Assembly (NCBI RefSeq): GCF_033807575.1
Contig: NC_084703.1
Span: 11,594,001 to 11,658,000, forward strand
Source of the DNA: Cydia pomonella
Lineage: Eukaryota; Arthropoda; Insecta; Lepidoptera; Tortricidae
DNA length: 64,000 bases
Direction: 5' to 3'
Of this stretch, positions 49,001 through 60,422 are shown piece after piece; positions within the stretch are counted from its first letter, which is position 1; the number at the start of each line of letters is the position of its first letter. The position numbers were made by a program, and so were the translations under genes. The notes below the pieces were generated by a model that did not search any database, had not been told where the DNA came from, and saw only the letters and a list, made by a program, of their open reading frames with translations.

Positions 49001-52000
49001 ATCGTTAAAGTTTCATTGATGTTTATTTACAAAGTATCTTTTTTTCTGAATTGTAACTGAAAATAACAAATAAACAAAATACAATACAATATTTAAAGTT
49101 GTAAAAGAAACGAAATATATAACTTTCTCTGTTTTTTTTAAAATGCCTAATAGATAAAGCTCAGAATATAATATTTTTCCATTTTGAAATGTATGTATAC
49201 TTATTTACTGCTTGAATGTGACACAATTTAACTCTATATGCTAAAAATTTTTGTGTTAACACTTGGAGTCCGGGCTGAAAGAGAAAAGTTGTGGAATATA
49301 AGGAAACCGATACATTCTATGTCTCGTCTCTTTCCGTTCAGACTTTATGTTTTCCAACATCCTTACTCACTCAAGGTATATGTTTATTTAGCTTGTTGGT
49401 GAAACTTACATTTATTTCAGGCAAACTGGTGTCGGGCTCATGTCATGAATACTCATCAGAACTTAGACTGGTTGCGATTGTTATGACATCACTCATTTCG
49501 GCGTGGGTAACCTACTGTCTACTAACCATGAAATTGCGGTTTTCGTTTAGCTTCCTAAAGTGGCATGCAGTGAATGGGACTGCTAAAAAGAAACCAAAAG
49601 ATATAGGTAATTTGATTATGGTTTAACAAAATTCAAGCTAAGGGTGGGTTGCTACAATTGGGTGAATCAATTAGTTTTCGTCACTTGGTGGTCAATTAAA
49701 TGGTTACATTCTCCCTCGTCACAGTTTAAACACTGGTTTTAAAATGTTTGTGGTACTTATAAGCCCTTTTCATTATGGATCATCTATCCAGCGTGTTAAT
49801 ATAATGTGGTACAGTCGAGTTCATAAATATGTATACATTTCTTTACCTTAATCCATTGCAATAAGGTGAAAAAACGCGGTGTATATACGAATCCAAGTCC
49901 ACTAAAAAGTTATCATGGCCTCCACTTCAGATTGATGGCAGTGACGTCGCTCGCTATTTCGGAAGTATCTTACTTGTTCTGGATGGGAGGTATGAACCAT
50001 ACCTACTGTTTTACCTTAGGGTTAGCCAAAGGGCAAGAAATAGTTGATCCACGCAATTAGCCCTAAGTTAGCCCTGTGAGTAAAGTTTACTCAAAGGGCT
50101 AACTGTCTATTCAGTAATATGTAATGGCAACCTTTAGAGTCATTATTAGTGCTAGCTGTTGTAGTGTACAGTGGCAGGGCGTCATATTAACCATCATACT
50201 TTTCTTATTATGAGATAGATATACGACATACAACATGCTCACGAGGAACCCGAAATTTCAACAGTGTATTCCTGATCATTTTTAAAGACTAAAATGTCCT
50301 ATAAACTGTTCTGTAATTCACCTAGTTTCAGAGCAAAACGCCTTTTTGATGGCGATGTAACGATGTTGCCACTATCGGGCCTACTCTTAGGGCCTATTTC
50401 ACAATGTCCAAGTAAAGTACTGAATGAGCTACTTGCCAGTCATCTAACGAATAAAGTCATCGTTGGCGTTTCACAATCTTCAAATATAAAGCTTATTTGA
50501 ACTGGTAGATAAAGTGCCAAGTTTTGAAAAAAGTTTTATCTGGCAGTTAATTTATTTGTTAATTACCTATCCAATACTTTACTTGGACATTGTAAACAGG
50601 CCCTTAATCTAAATATCCTTATTGACAGATACCAAAAAGTGACAAGCAAAAACTAAGTTTTTAAATAAACGTACCAATTAGTACTTAATAAAGTCATAGT
50701 TATAATATCTTAACAGTTTTTACTTATCATACCACTTTTTTCCGTGAAATTCACCTAATCTCATATTCCTACACCTAATATTGTTTCCTTCTTTTGGCCT
50801 CATAAATACGTAGTTCAAATCTATCGGGTTCCTCGTGACCATATTGTAAAGAATGAAGTACCAAGTTGAAGTTGATTCAAAATTCCTAAGCCGATGGAAA
50901 TTGAGTTCTATGGACGCCTCACCAAGTCTATCCATGTTGTGATTCGTAGTTACACTAATAAGTACATTATAGTTCGCTCCCTTTGTTCTCCGTCTGCCTA
51001 AAACGGATTGTGCCTATGTCGCGTTATGCCTAAACTTCAATCCTTAAAGGCATAAAGACTATCTAGCTTGCTGGCCATTTCGCTGTTTGTCTATATAGTG
51101 GACCGCCTGTTTTGAGCTCGTGCCTGATTCTCTAAGTGAACTCACGTTTTGCCTAAACTTCAATTTTCATGGGCGATAGGTCATTTCGTTGTTCTTCTAT
51201 ACAGTGCACTGCCTGTTTCGAGCACATACCTAAGTCAGTCATAATACCGCTATTGTCCTAATGCGTGTTAGTCGTAATGCGATGTAGCTTAACAGCCATT
51301 TAGTCTTAATATCCTTTAGTTCAAAAGCTGTAATGGCATGTTGATAATTAGGAACTTGACGTTTTATTTCATGTGCGATTTAGACTTGAGAGCTACATAG
51401 GCACAATCCGATTTAGGTAGACGGAGAACAAAGGGTTCGCTCGATATGCAATCTAATCAAAAATACTACAATTTGCTTTGTTATTGAGTTACGTCGCAGC
51501 GTCACTTGCATTTGTCATATTTAGGGCCTGTTTCACAATATCCAGGTAAAGGTCTAAATAAGCTACTTGCCATTTATCTGACGAATAAAGTCATCGTTGG
51601 CGTTTTACAATCTTCAAATAAGCTTTTTGCAGGAAGTTTTATCTGGCAGTTAATTTATTTGATAATTAGCTATCCAATATTTTAATTGGACATTGTGAAA
51701 CAGGCCCTTACTGAAAAAAAAAATGCAAATAAGAGAAACGCACACTATGTAGAACAATAAAATGAAACTGTTGCAAATATGTACTTTTGAACGCGAACTG
51801 TTGAGATATATCTCTATTAGAATGTGCTCATCTATAATCTTTGCATGTCTGCACGCAGACTGAATACACTGGAACTTTGTTTTTTTTTTTTTGTACCAAT
51901 ATGATCTGCATGTATATACGTGTATTCTGCGCAAATAAATTCTTTGAATCTTTTGAATCTATTGGGAAAAGTATTAGGGGGGCACATACTTTTGGTGCGT

Positions 52001-53187
52001 GATTCCATACTCTACTATTGATGTTGACCCCTACATACATGAGACTATAAATGGAAATATATCACATTTATTTGTAACCTTGGCATTTAAACCCAATAAA
52101 AAATAAAGTACCTACATTAATTGAATATGCATGTATAAAAGAGATTAGTACTCGGACAGCGAGATAGGTATGAATCATATGGTTACTCCATTCGTTTTGA
52201 TAACAATTGGCCTCTATTGTAAATAGGTATGTTACTTTGCTTTTCAGTTGTGTGTGTTATTAGTACGTAACCTTGCCAGGCTTGTACCTACAAAACACGT
52301 TACAAAACGCATGCATGGGTTCCTCCTATAAAAATGGTGTAGGGTGTATAAATACTATATATCTATTTACTATTAAGGTTTATGCAAGTTTGTTTAAAAT
52401 TCTGACACCTACTTAAAGATATCACAAACTCAGTAGGTAAACTTTGACTCAGATTTTGGTTCAATTTATTTTAAATAACGGTAAAATACCATCTGTCCAC
52501 CACGATAATGTGGAACTAGGACAGATTGGAATGATTCCTTCCCGTATGTATGTGGCGATGACGGGTGGGATTTAGAGTCCTATCGATCGAATAAGACCAT
52601 TCCCATGATTTTAGGATAACGGGTAGTGTATTTTCATGCTTTTGAATTGAATGTGGCAGGGTGGTGGCAGGGCATGCTATTTATGCCAGTAATTGCGTGA
52701 GAAAAATCGTTTAAATAGAGAACTTATTAATCGAAAATTCGATAAACAATTGCTTGAGTTTTCAAATGTGATTCCTGGATTTATTGGTAGCACGGTAGCA
52801 TTGCTGTTTTGCAATATTAAAACTTAATGTTCCAGCAGGCGCGCCAGCAGGAGATCTGCTGATAGCGCCTAATCATTTGAGGATCGTGTCGCGCATGGAG
52901 TGGTTGGCGCAGCCGGCAACTGGGAACCTGGATATGCTGCGGTTGCCGGCTCCGTGGGTCATTATTAGTCACACGGCTACAAACTTTTGTTACAACCAGG
53001 TATTTATTACTCATAATCGGGCATTGCCTATTCTTTGTAGAGGAAGTTGGGTCTGCTGGATCAGCCAAAATTAATTGGAAATTATTGTCGAGGTTTGGGA
53101 GTAGCTACTTGCTAAATTTGCTTTACCGCCATTCCTTTTGTTAAAAAATTGAAGTGTGTTTTTCTGCCGTAAATACGCCTAACCTAT

Positions 53188-53226
<39 letters not shown>

Positions 53227-55557
53227 AAATAGTCGCGGTATCAATATTATAATCAGACCCCGTTATCAGTGGTGAAAATTCATTGAAATAGAATCATAGG
53301 GTTGTCACACAATATTCATTTAATTCGTGTACATTTGACACACGGGTATAAATGTCGCTTAAAACAATTTAAGATGAAACGCATTATTTTTGGTTTATTA
53401 TTGCACTGTCACCGAATCTGTATCTATGTCACGAAATGTAGAAATACACATATGTAATATACAGGAAATAGGTAAAAAATGAGTTTCAAGATGATTCACA
53501 GTTTTACATATTATATTTCACTCATAGTTACATCTGTAGGATAAAAAAATTAAATTTTGTCACAAAAAAAACTATCAATAACTATTGGAGAAAAAATATT
53601 GTCTATTGCACAGTTTTACTAAAATTACAAACCATTTTTTCCGCGTCGCATTCGGTTTATTTCCAGTTTTGCCATTAGCTCCATTTTAAACTGAGAGAAT
53701 TCAGCACGATTATCCAGGAAGTTCATATTTTTAACGAACATAAAATTAAGTAAGTATATGACATCAGACATATTTTGACAAATAAATGTCAATTTAGTAC
53801 CTAAGTATTATTATAGAGTTCAACAACCAAATGAAACTTTTTTTAAGGCAATTGGCCTCACATTATATATACCTACTAGCGGCCGCCCCGGCTACGCACG
53901 GGTATTCAACATTTATTTTTTAAATATATTATAGCCTATGTTCACCGGGGATAGTGTAGCTTTCCAACGGTGAAAGAATTTTTCAAATCGGTCCGGTAGT
54001 TTCGGAGCCTATTCAATGTAAACAAACAAACAAATCTTTCCTCTTTATAATATTAATTGATGAATGAAATAAGTAGGTATATTGTTTTCATCAAATATTT
54101 ATATTAGGTACATATATCAAAATACAGGTGTAAATATTAATGTAGTGCCAGCCCTAGTATTTTTAATGTTTCTTCACCACTGATAACGGGGTCTGATTAT
54201 AATAATAAGTACTGATCATCTGTTGGCTCTTTAATGGACCTATGACTTCATTTCGTATGGCCATATCAACGGAATTCGACAACTGATGCAATTTGTACGC
54301 AACTTTGAAGTCGCGAACTTTTTATATTTTAACCGGCAAAGTCGACTTTGCCGTCCATAGATTTGAAATTTGAGAAATTCTTTATACATACACGTACCGT
54401 ACGTGTCGACTTCGCTTTAAATATGTTAACTATAGCTGTTTACTGTAATAATTTGCTGTTTATTAAACGCGTTAACCAAGAATCTATAAATAAGTATTAT
54501 TCTTATTATTAGGACCGACAAAGTATGATTATTATTACATTACAGGATCGCTGCGTGGTCTGTAGAGTCGTTGCTTTTAGACAAATAAAAATTGTAAAAC
54601 CCGGGATAACTAAAAAAATACCCCGACCAAGTGCGAGTCGGACTCGCACAGGAAGGGTTCCGTACCATTATCTATAAAAAACGGTCACCCATCCAAGTAC
54701 TGACCCCGCCCAACGTTGCTTAACTTCGGTGATTGGATGAGAACCTCGAGATTGGAAAGAAATATTTATTTTATTCTGTTTTTAGTATTTGTTGTTATAG
54801 CGGCAACAGAAATACATAATCTGTAGAAATTCCAACTGGCTAACTATCACGGTTCATGAGATACAGCCTGGTGACAGACGGACGGACGGACAGCGGAGTC
54901 TCAGTAATAGGGTCGCGTTTGACACTTTGGGTACGGAACCCTAAACATGGATGTATATCTTAATATGGACGCATAGGACGATTTCACGTCTATATACTCG
55001 TACAAGGGCCAGCAAAAAAAAATACTTTGTTTTAATTTGGTTATTTAAGTAGTTAAAAGTTCAGTAACATAATTATTCAGATGTAGATATTTCTATTACT
55101 ATAGTTTTTGTACAGGTGAATGAGGTAATATTTGTTGATGTTTCAGAGTAGCTGCGTGTACAACGTGCGGCTGGTGCAGGAGTACCACATCGGGTCGCGC
55201 GGGTGGTACGACATCGGCTATAACTTCCTCGTCGGCGGCGACGGCTCCGCCTACTACGGCCGCGGCTGGGACTACCAGGGCGCCCACACGCTCGGCTACA
55301 ACAAGTATAGTATCGGCATCGCCTTCATAGGCACCTTCTCCCAGGAGGCCCCGCCGCAGAAACAGCTCGATGCCTGCAAGAAACTTATCGACCTTGGTGT
55401 CGCTTCTGGTAAAATCGCCAAAGACTACAAACTGTTCGCCCACACTCAACTGACGGGGTGGGAGAGCCCTGGAAAGAAGCTCGTCGAAATACTGCACGAG
55501 TGGCCACATTTCGTTAAAGACATGAGCCAAATAGAGACTCTCTTGCCAAAATATTGA
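46016..55557 (+). CDS. PGRP-LC: Transmembrane peptidoglycan recognition protein, PGRP-LC type (five exons)
   Basis: Exons 46016-46388, 47145-47276, 49421-49606, 52836-52999 and 55147-55557 join in phase: 421 residues with exon 3, 359 without. The N-terminal part is acidic and cytosolic, with a RHIM-like motif at about residues 68-87 (VTVSNSDNVQFGNNTYFQGP). In the IMD pathway such motifs recruit Imd. A transmembrane helix follows at about 137-156 (KLTIAVTALVVLISCAIVFG). Exon 3 adds a second one. The PGRP domain fills exons 4-5: RIVSRMEWLAQ, VIISHTA, GWYDIGYNFLVGGDG, GRGWDYQGAHTLGYN, IGIAFIGTF and FAHTQLTGWESPG. The zinc-ligand Cys expected in the last block is Ser, so amidase activity is unlikely and a sensor role is favoured. 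PGRP-LE is the alternative name if the cytosolic form dominates. A second ATG at 46019 could equally serve as start. Confidence 0.92.
46389..47144 (+). other. PGRP intron 1
   Basis: It contains one MITE at 46521-46800 (listed separately). The remainder is AT-rich and unremarkable. Confidence 0.55.
46521..46800. repeat. 280-bp MITE in PGRP intron 1
   Basis: The left arm (AAGGCGAAGGGTAGGGCAAG) and right arm (CTTGCCCTACCCTGCACCTT) are inverted over about 45 bp, continuing through CCATACAAATTTTGTGC. ORFs of 70-101 codons here come from the element. Confidence 0.75.
47532..47667. repeat. 136-bp hairpin MITE with 8-bp target duplication
   Basis: CAAAGAGAATTAAGAAGACC at the left pairs with GGTCTTCTTAATTCTCTTTG at the right, and the match continues through AAGAGTGCTCACT. 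TCTCAACC occurs just outside both ends (one base overlapping the left terminus), consistent with an 8-bp target-site duplication of hAT type. Confidence 0.8.
48441..48663 (+). repeat. tRNA-derived SINE, copy 2
   Basis: It begins TTGACAGCCCTCTAGCCTAG and keeps the body phrase TTATTGAGCTTACTGTGGCA, but lacks part of the B-box region. It is older than the copies at 57459 and 60195. Confidence 0.8.
49421..49606 (+). CDS. PGRP-LC: PGRP exon 3: symmetric cassette exon encoding a second membrane helix
   Basis: The exon is bounded by TTTATTTCAG and the donor GTAATT. It is 186 nt (62 codons) and both borders are phase 1, so skipping it keeps the frame. It encodes about 20 hydrophobic residues (LVAIVMTSLISAWVTYCLLT, about 185-204 of the long form), preceded by SCHEYSSELR and followed by KLRFSFSFLKWHAVNG and a KKK cluster. 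With exon 2 this makes a two-pass protein. I class it as a probable real exon because the frame, splice signals and hydrophobic content agree. It has no homologue I recall. Confidence 0.65.
50388..50604. repeat. MITE, GGGCCTRTTTCACAATRTCC ends, copy A
   Basis: The termini TAGGGCCTATTTCACAATGT and ACATTGTAAACAGGCCCTTA are inverted. The body includes CGAATAAAGTCATCGTTGGC, shared with copy B at 51522. Confidence 0.8.
50976..51437. repeat. ~460-bp TIR element between the two MITE copies
   Basis: CCCTTTGTTCTCCGTCTGCC at the left and GGTAGACGGAGAACAAAGGG at the right are inverted, with arms of about 40 bp reaching GGATTGTGCCTATG. The middle carries short repeats of GTTTTGCCTAAACTTCAAT-like text. 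No ORF is present. Confidence 0.75.
51522..51709. repeat. MITE, GGGCCTRTTTCACAATRTCC ends, copy B
   Basis: It has the same orientation and body as copy A, about 30 bp shorter, with intact termini TTAGGGCCTGTTTCACAATA and CATTGTGAAACAGGCCCTTA. Confidence 0.8.
53189..53224. repeat. (AG)18 microsatellite
   Basis: An uninterrupted AG dinucleotide run of about 36 bp on the sense strand of PGRP intron 4. It is likely to vary in length between individuals. Confidence 0.95.
53243..54204. mobile_element. ~960-bp TIR element with nested retroelement tail
   Basis: ATAATCAGACCCCGTTATCA at the left and TGATAACGGGGTCTGATTAT at the right are inverted, each followed by a GTGGTGAA-type match. Inside, 53878-54055 (GCGGCCGCCCCGGCTACGCA to ACAAACAAACAAATC) resembles the 3' tail of a widespread arthropod LINE, apparently inserted later. 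No transposase ORF is present. Confidence 0.7.
54617..54944. repeat. ACGGAACCCT-family repeat
   Basis: It starts AAATACCCCGACCAAGTGCG with AGTCGGACTCG, and ends TTGGGTACGGAACCCTAAAC. The GGTTCATGAGATACAGCCTG block matches the copy at 17493. Confidence 0.75.
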
Positions 55558-55860
55558 ATAGGATGTGATTCTTTGTCTGTGCCAGTATAAGTTTTATAGA
55601 ATTGTAAAAGTGTTTAAGTGATAATTATAAGGGAAATCTCCGAAGACAAGTGTTTGTTACCTAGTCATAATATATATATATCACTAGTAAATATGACCTT
55701 TAGAATTTGAATTCCGTTTAAGACTTGTATCATCATCTTCATCAAGCTATCTCCTATTACTAGTATACTCGCAGGATCAGACTACATATTACCGCCTCTC
55801 AAAACATAACTGTGATGAATTTGGTACGATGTACCGAAAATAAAGAGTAATCAAATGAAA
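55558..55860 (+). terminator. PGRP 3' UTR with polyadenylation signal
   Basis: The sequence after the TGA stop is AT-rich and carries an AATAAA hexamer at 55839-55844, about 280 bp downstream. This is the likely cleavage and polyadenylation region. Confidence 0.65.
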
Positions 55861-57458
55861 TTAATTTAGTTCCAGACCTTCAGCTGTATTATATTGTATC
55901 AAGGAGTAAGTTTGTTCTATCATTTGATCATTTGTTCTACTACGTGTACAGTTATATAATGGTCGTTACTCAAGTTTTATCTAAATGCTTATTCTATTCA
56001 ATGGGTTTAAGAACATTATATTCATACCCGTCGCGGACACAGCCATAAAACTGTTTATTTATGATTGAGAAGCAGGAAAAATCTTTGTATTAGTTGGATT
56101 ATGAACAATATACTTCGTGCCATGAAATATACATATGTATTAAGACGAAGCATTGGTAAAAATATTGTAATGTATAAGAATTTGAATATGGAGTGCATTA
56201 CATATCTTATAACTTCCAATGAGCAATTTATATATATATATGAATATATGTTTTTTTTTTCGGGGTTCTCGGAAAAGGCTCCAACGATTTCGATGAAATT
56301 TGCTATATGGATGGGGCTTTCGCTGGCGAAAATTTATCTAGCTAGGTTTTAGCTCTGGTAAAATGCGCATTTTTGAGTTTTTATGTTTTCCGAGCCAAAC
56401 TTGGTCTCCCAGGCACTTACTATGATGGACAGAAATTACACATATAAGTAGTATGTATGAAGATAAGAATTCTAAATTTAAATGAGCGCTAATCATTTAA
56501 TATCTAGACATAACGTTGTTTTTCTAGATTCGAGAGCTCTCTTACAGTTTCGATGCTGTAGTATGTACATCGTTGTTACAACGACTCTCAACTCCTACAT
56601 AAAAGTTAACAGCATTGAGTTTATGATTCGGAACTAATCTCGTATTTGATTTTAATAAGTTTAGTTTAGTTGCATTTTCATTTAGATGATCCTTAAATAA
56701 TATAATATTAGTCTTCAAGGAAAAAAACTGACAGTTTATTCATAAACGCAGTACAAGACACAATTATCTAATAATTGTTTGCCCCAATCTGTCATTTTGA
56801 CTAAGTATTTGTAAATAAAAAAGGGATAAAACACAAATTAACTAATTGAGGCTTGTAAAGTTTTATGAATAAATGGGTTAGGTATTATATGAAATAATTT
56901 AGTAAAACGTAAATTTATGAGACTAACTACGACAAATATTTTTAGTTAGTATATTATATTACTTATGTAAACATTAGGTGGTATATATGCAGTTCATATA
57001 CTATATTTTGTAAAAAAAATACTGTCTTATAAAAACGCCTCATGTGATAAGATTATTAGATACGGCATATTTACAGAATGTCCAAATTATTAATTGTGTT
57101 AGGGTTACGATTTTTACAACATCTATTGTTATTGTAAGTAAGGTAAACCACTCCAGTCGGTCGGTTATATCCCGGTCGATTTAAGTCTAGCAATTAGAGA
57201 TTGTCCTTGTCGACAACCAACAATTAGGAAAGGCTTATTATTCTGCAAATGTCGGCAGTAGGAAACAATTTAAACCAAGTATATGTAAAAAATAGGATTT
57301 ATAGGAAAGCTAGTAATATATAATACGTTTAAAATTATAAGATCTGTCGGTATGGCATTTGCACCTGGGGTTAAACATCTAGTTCCACTAGCGACAGTGT
57401 AATGCATAAACTACCGATACTTTAGCGTAGTGGAATCCGAAATTGTTTAATGGCAATT

Positions 57459-57737
57459 TGACGACCGGTTTGGCCTAGTGGGTAGTGACCCTGCCTACGA
57501 AGCTGATGGTCCCGGGTTCAAATCCTGGTAAGGGCATTTATTCGTGTGATGAGCATGGATATTTGTTCCTGAGTCATGGGTGTTTTCTATGTATTTAAGT
57601 ATTTATAAATATTTATATATTATATATATCGTTGTCTAAGTACCCTCAATACAAGCCTTATTGAGCTTACTGTGGGACTTAGTCAATTTGTGTAATAATG
57701 TCCTATAATATTTATTTATTATTTTTATTTTTATTTA
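57459..57737 (+). repeat. tRNA-derived SINE, copy 3
   Basis: This is the best-preserved copy: GACGACCGGTTTGGCCTAGT at the head, a perfect B box (GGTTCAAATCC), the body phrase TTATTGAGCTTACTGTGGGA and a TTTATTTATT tail. Confidence 0.85.
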
Positions 57738-59766
57738 ATTAAATTGTCGCTGGATTGTTAAACATGTTGATGTTAAAATACGCAAATAAACACGTGAAAA
57801 TTTAAGACTGAAAATGTGAATGTCAATTGAGTGTAATGGAATCGATATACACCGTGTTTTTTCTTGAATTCCGTTAACTTCGGGGGACGAGTAAGTACGT
57901 TTAAGAAAACTAGATGGTTTATGGTTTAAGATGTTTATTTCTCAAAAGATTACAAATAATCACTTACTGAGAAATACATATTTCAACTTAACATAAATGG
58001 CAATTGTAACTTTAAAAATAATGTTTTATTATTATTATTATTTATTATAAAAAAGTAATTAAATGTTGCATATATAGCGCTGTTGTAACACGGGCATTAT
58101 ATTTAACTCAATCAAACCATTGTGACATATGTCATTTCGAACATCGATCGTCCGACATAGTCCTTACGTTTAGTAGCAAATCGTACTAAACACTAATTAA
58201 TATGTAAACAGGCCCTAAGGCAAGTGCACGCTCGTCGGGCCTTATAAGATATAACAAATTATTATCTCCGAAATGGAGTTAATTAGAATACCGGTGTAAT
58301 GCACCCATGAAATTAACGAAAAAAAAAACACGGTGTATAGGTATTTTTATTATTTTTACTCTTATTATCTCCTTGTTGGTATACATTTATCAATTCCTCG
58401 CATTTATACTTAATATATGTACACCGAGTTGTGAAATTGCCTGGACACATGAATGGAATATACTCATAAAGTGGCCATTCATTTTTTCAGCGGTGTATAC
58501 CTTGTATTTCTTGCTTACTACCTGTACATGAAAACTCTGTTGTGTTATGCATTTTTAACTTAGATTTTTGACCAATATTATAAGTAACCATTTTTATGAC
58601 CTAGGATAACATTCCTAAAGCGTTTTTATTCTCGAAGTTGGTGTAGTGTTTTCTATAAGTATCCTACATCGGTTATGGAGTGCTGTATTGTTTTACTAGT
58701 ACTGCTTAATACGTTCGACTTTTTATCAATGGTGACAAAATCATCATCATCATCATACTAATGCACCTATACAGGTTGGCTCATTTAGATCGGTCAGTAT
58801 GGGAAGTCTGAAACTATAAGACATACGAAGATCTGTTCTTAGGAACCATCTCATCGGTTACGGTTTACGTTTACATGGTCGACCGATATTAGGGACGGGA
58901 CGTTTTAAGATAGGCCTATAAGTGCCAAATATGTGATACAACACTTTGTGCTCAAGACTTTTGGCTATCCGTAGGATGAAAAAAGTAGATTTTTTATTGT
59001 TACCATTTTTAAAAATCATGGATTTGAATACAAGTATTGAAGTAAATACTGAGTTTTCTTAATATTACCTTGTTTTTTGAGGCCCATACTCGAAGTGAGT
59101 CAAAGAGTCATACAACAAAATTTGGACTGTCTGTTTTCGACTGTCAAAACTAGCTACCAGCTATCAAAGACTTCCACTATCAATTTCCTGATTCTTTCAA
59201 CAGCTCAGCCTATTCAAAGTTGGTTAAAATCGACTTCCAAGTTTTTTCCATTGAAGTGAGTTGATAAAAATAATATTGACAACACCTATTCTGATAAGGG
59301 CTATATCTTCCTTGCTGTGAGGGATCAAAGCGGACTTTTGGTTCCTGCCACGGGGGATCAAACATAATAATTTTCTCATAGGTGTAGTGTGTAAAGCAGT
59401 ATCACATCAGCAAATTGATTTCCACTCCACACTTTAATATACGCCCTCGCCGTAAATATATGTCATTTTGATACCTTGTGACACACTACTATTCCTTCCT
59501 ATTTATGTGTAATAATGTCCTATAATATTTATTTATTATTATTATTCTGGATAAGATTTTTCATTTAAGTTATGAAACCGCCCTCTAGCGGTCTACCTTT
59601 GAAATTTGTTAGCCTTCTAGCTAGGTATAACTATCCTAACACCGTACTACTAAAAACAGCGCTCAGCTAAATTATTTGTCGCCAGGCAATTTCCAAACAA
59701 TAACACTAGATGGTGCCACGGGTATGATAAAATTGTAATAAGTAATAAAATAAATTTATTGTACCT

Positions 59767-59990
59767 ACAGTCAGCATCAATAGTAGCGGATGAAACAACG
59801 CGCCAAATGTATCTGATTTTGCGGATTACTTTTCCAAATATAGATACATCTTTAAAATTCACGTTCAAAAGTATATACTTACTTTAGTGTTCATTGTTCT
59901 ATATACATATAGAACCATCACTTTTTGCAGAATGATTTTTAGATACTTTTGAAGCGTTGTTTGATCAGCTACTTTTGATGCAGGCTGTAT
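59767..59990. repeat. ~220-bp MITE (ACAGTCAGCATCAATAGTAG ends)
   Basis: ACAGTCAGCATCAATAGTAG and CAGCTACTTTTGATGCAGGC are inverted with a few mismatches. An inner pair (TATACTTAC/GTATATAC-like) surrounds the loop. Confidence 0.65.
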
Positions 59991-60194
59991 CTCTTCATAC
60001 TTAAGTGTAGTAGACTATCGCTGAAAGTTTCAATACTTACATAGGAATTATTCAGTTGTTGATTTACGAATGTAAGGCGGATCGTTTTGAGAGTATCTAT
60101 GTAAGGGAGAGTGTTCACTGTAGCCTATGGGCGTAGCAAATCCGGGTGTTACATCATGTGTGTTACAGATTGGGCCTTAACACACATATTCACT

Positions 60195-60422
60195 TACCGG
60201 TCTGGCCTAGTGGGTTAGTAACCCTGCCTATGAAGCCGATGGTCCCGGGTTCAAATCCTGGTATGGTCATTTATTTGTGTGATGAGCCATGGGTGTTTAT
60301 TATGTATTTAAGTATTTATAAATATTTATATATCGTTGTCTAAGTACCCACAACACAAGCCTTATTGAGCTTACTGTGGGACTTAGTCAATTTGTCTAAT
60401 GTCCTATAATATTTATTTTTAT
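60195..60422 (+). repeat. tRNA-derived SINE, copy 4
   Basis: Head ACCGGTCTGGCCTAGTGGGT, intact B box and the same body as copy 3, with a deletion of about 35 bp after TTTGTGTGATGAGC. Confidence 0.85.

Larger units (their letters stand above)
47277..49420 (+). other. PGRP intron 2
   Basis: It contains a hairpin MITE (47532-47667), a SINE (48441-48663) and a short TIR-like element (about 48703-48829, AGGCTAGACG and CTAGCCT). No exon candidates beyond those listed were found. Confidence 0.55.
49607..52835 (+). other. PGRP intron 3
   Basis: The intron carries a fragment of the GTCGAGTTCATAAATATGTA family (49814), two copies of a GGGCCTGTTTCACAAT element (50388 and 51522) and, between them, an element with GTTCTCCGTCTGCCTAAA ends (50976-51437). 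ORFs of 64-94 codons are repeat by-products. Confidence 0.6.
53000..55146 (+). other. PGRP intron 4
   Basis: It contains an (AG)n microsatellite, a TIR element of about 960 bp (53243-54204) and an ACGGAACCCT-family repeat (54617-54944). No additional PGRP-domain exon, such as the alternative ectodomains of Drosophila PGRP-LC, was found. Confidence 0.6.

Noticed and set aside
53000..55146. Alternative PGRP ectodomain exons, as in Drosophila PGRP-LC
   Set aside because: I looked for a second set of PGRP motifs (HTA, GYNF, GAHT) between exons 4 and 5 and after exon 5 and saw none.
55099..55530. 143-codon minus-strand ORF
   Set aside because: It is the antisense of the PGRP last exon, whose sense frame has all family blocks.
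58307..58531. 74-codon hydrophobic ORF
   Set aside because: The hydrophobicity follows from AT-rich sequence; no signal of coding constraint or splice partners.
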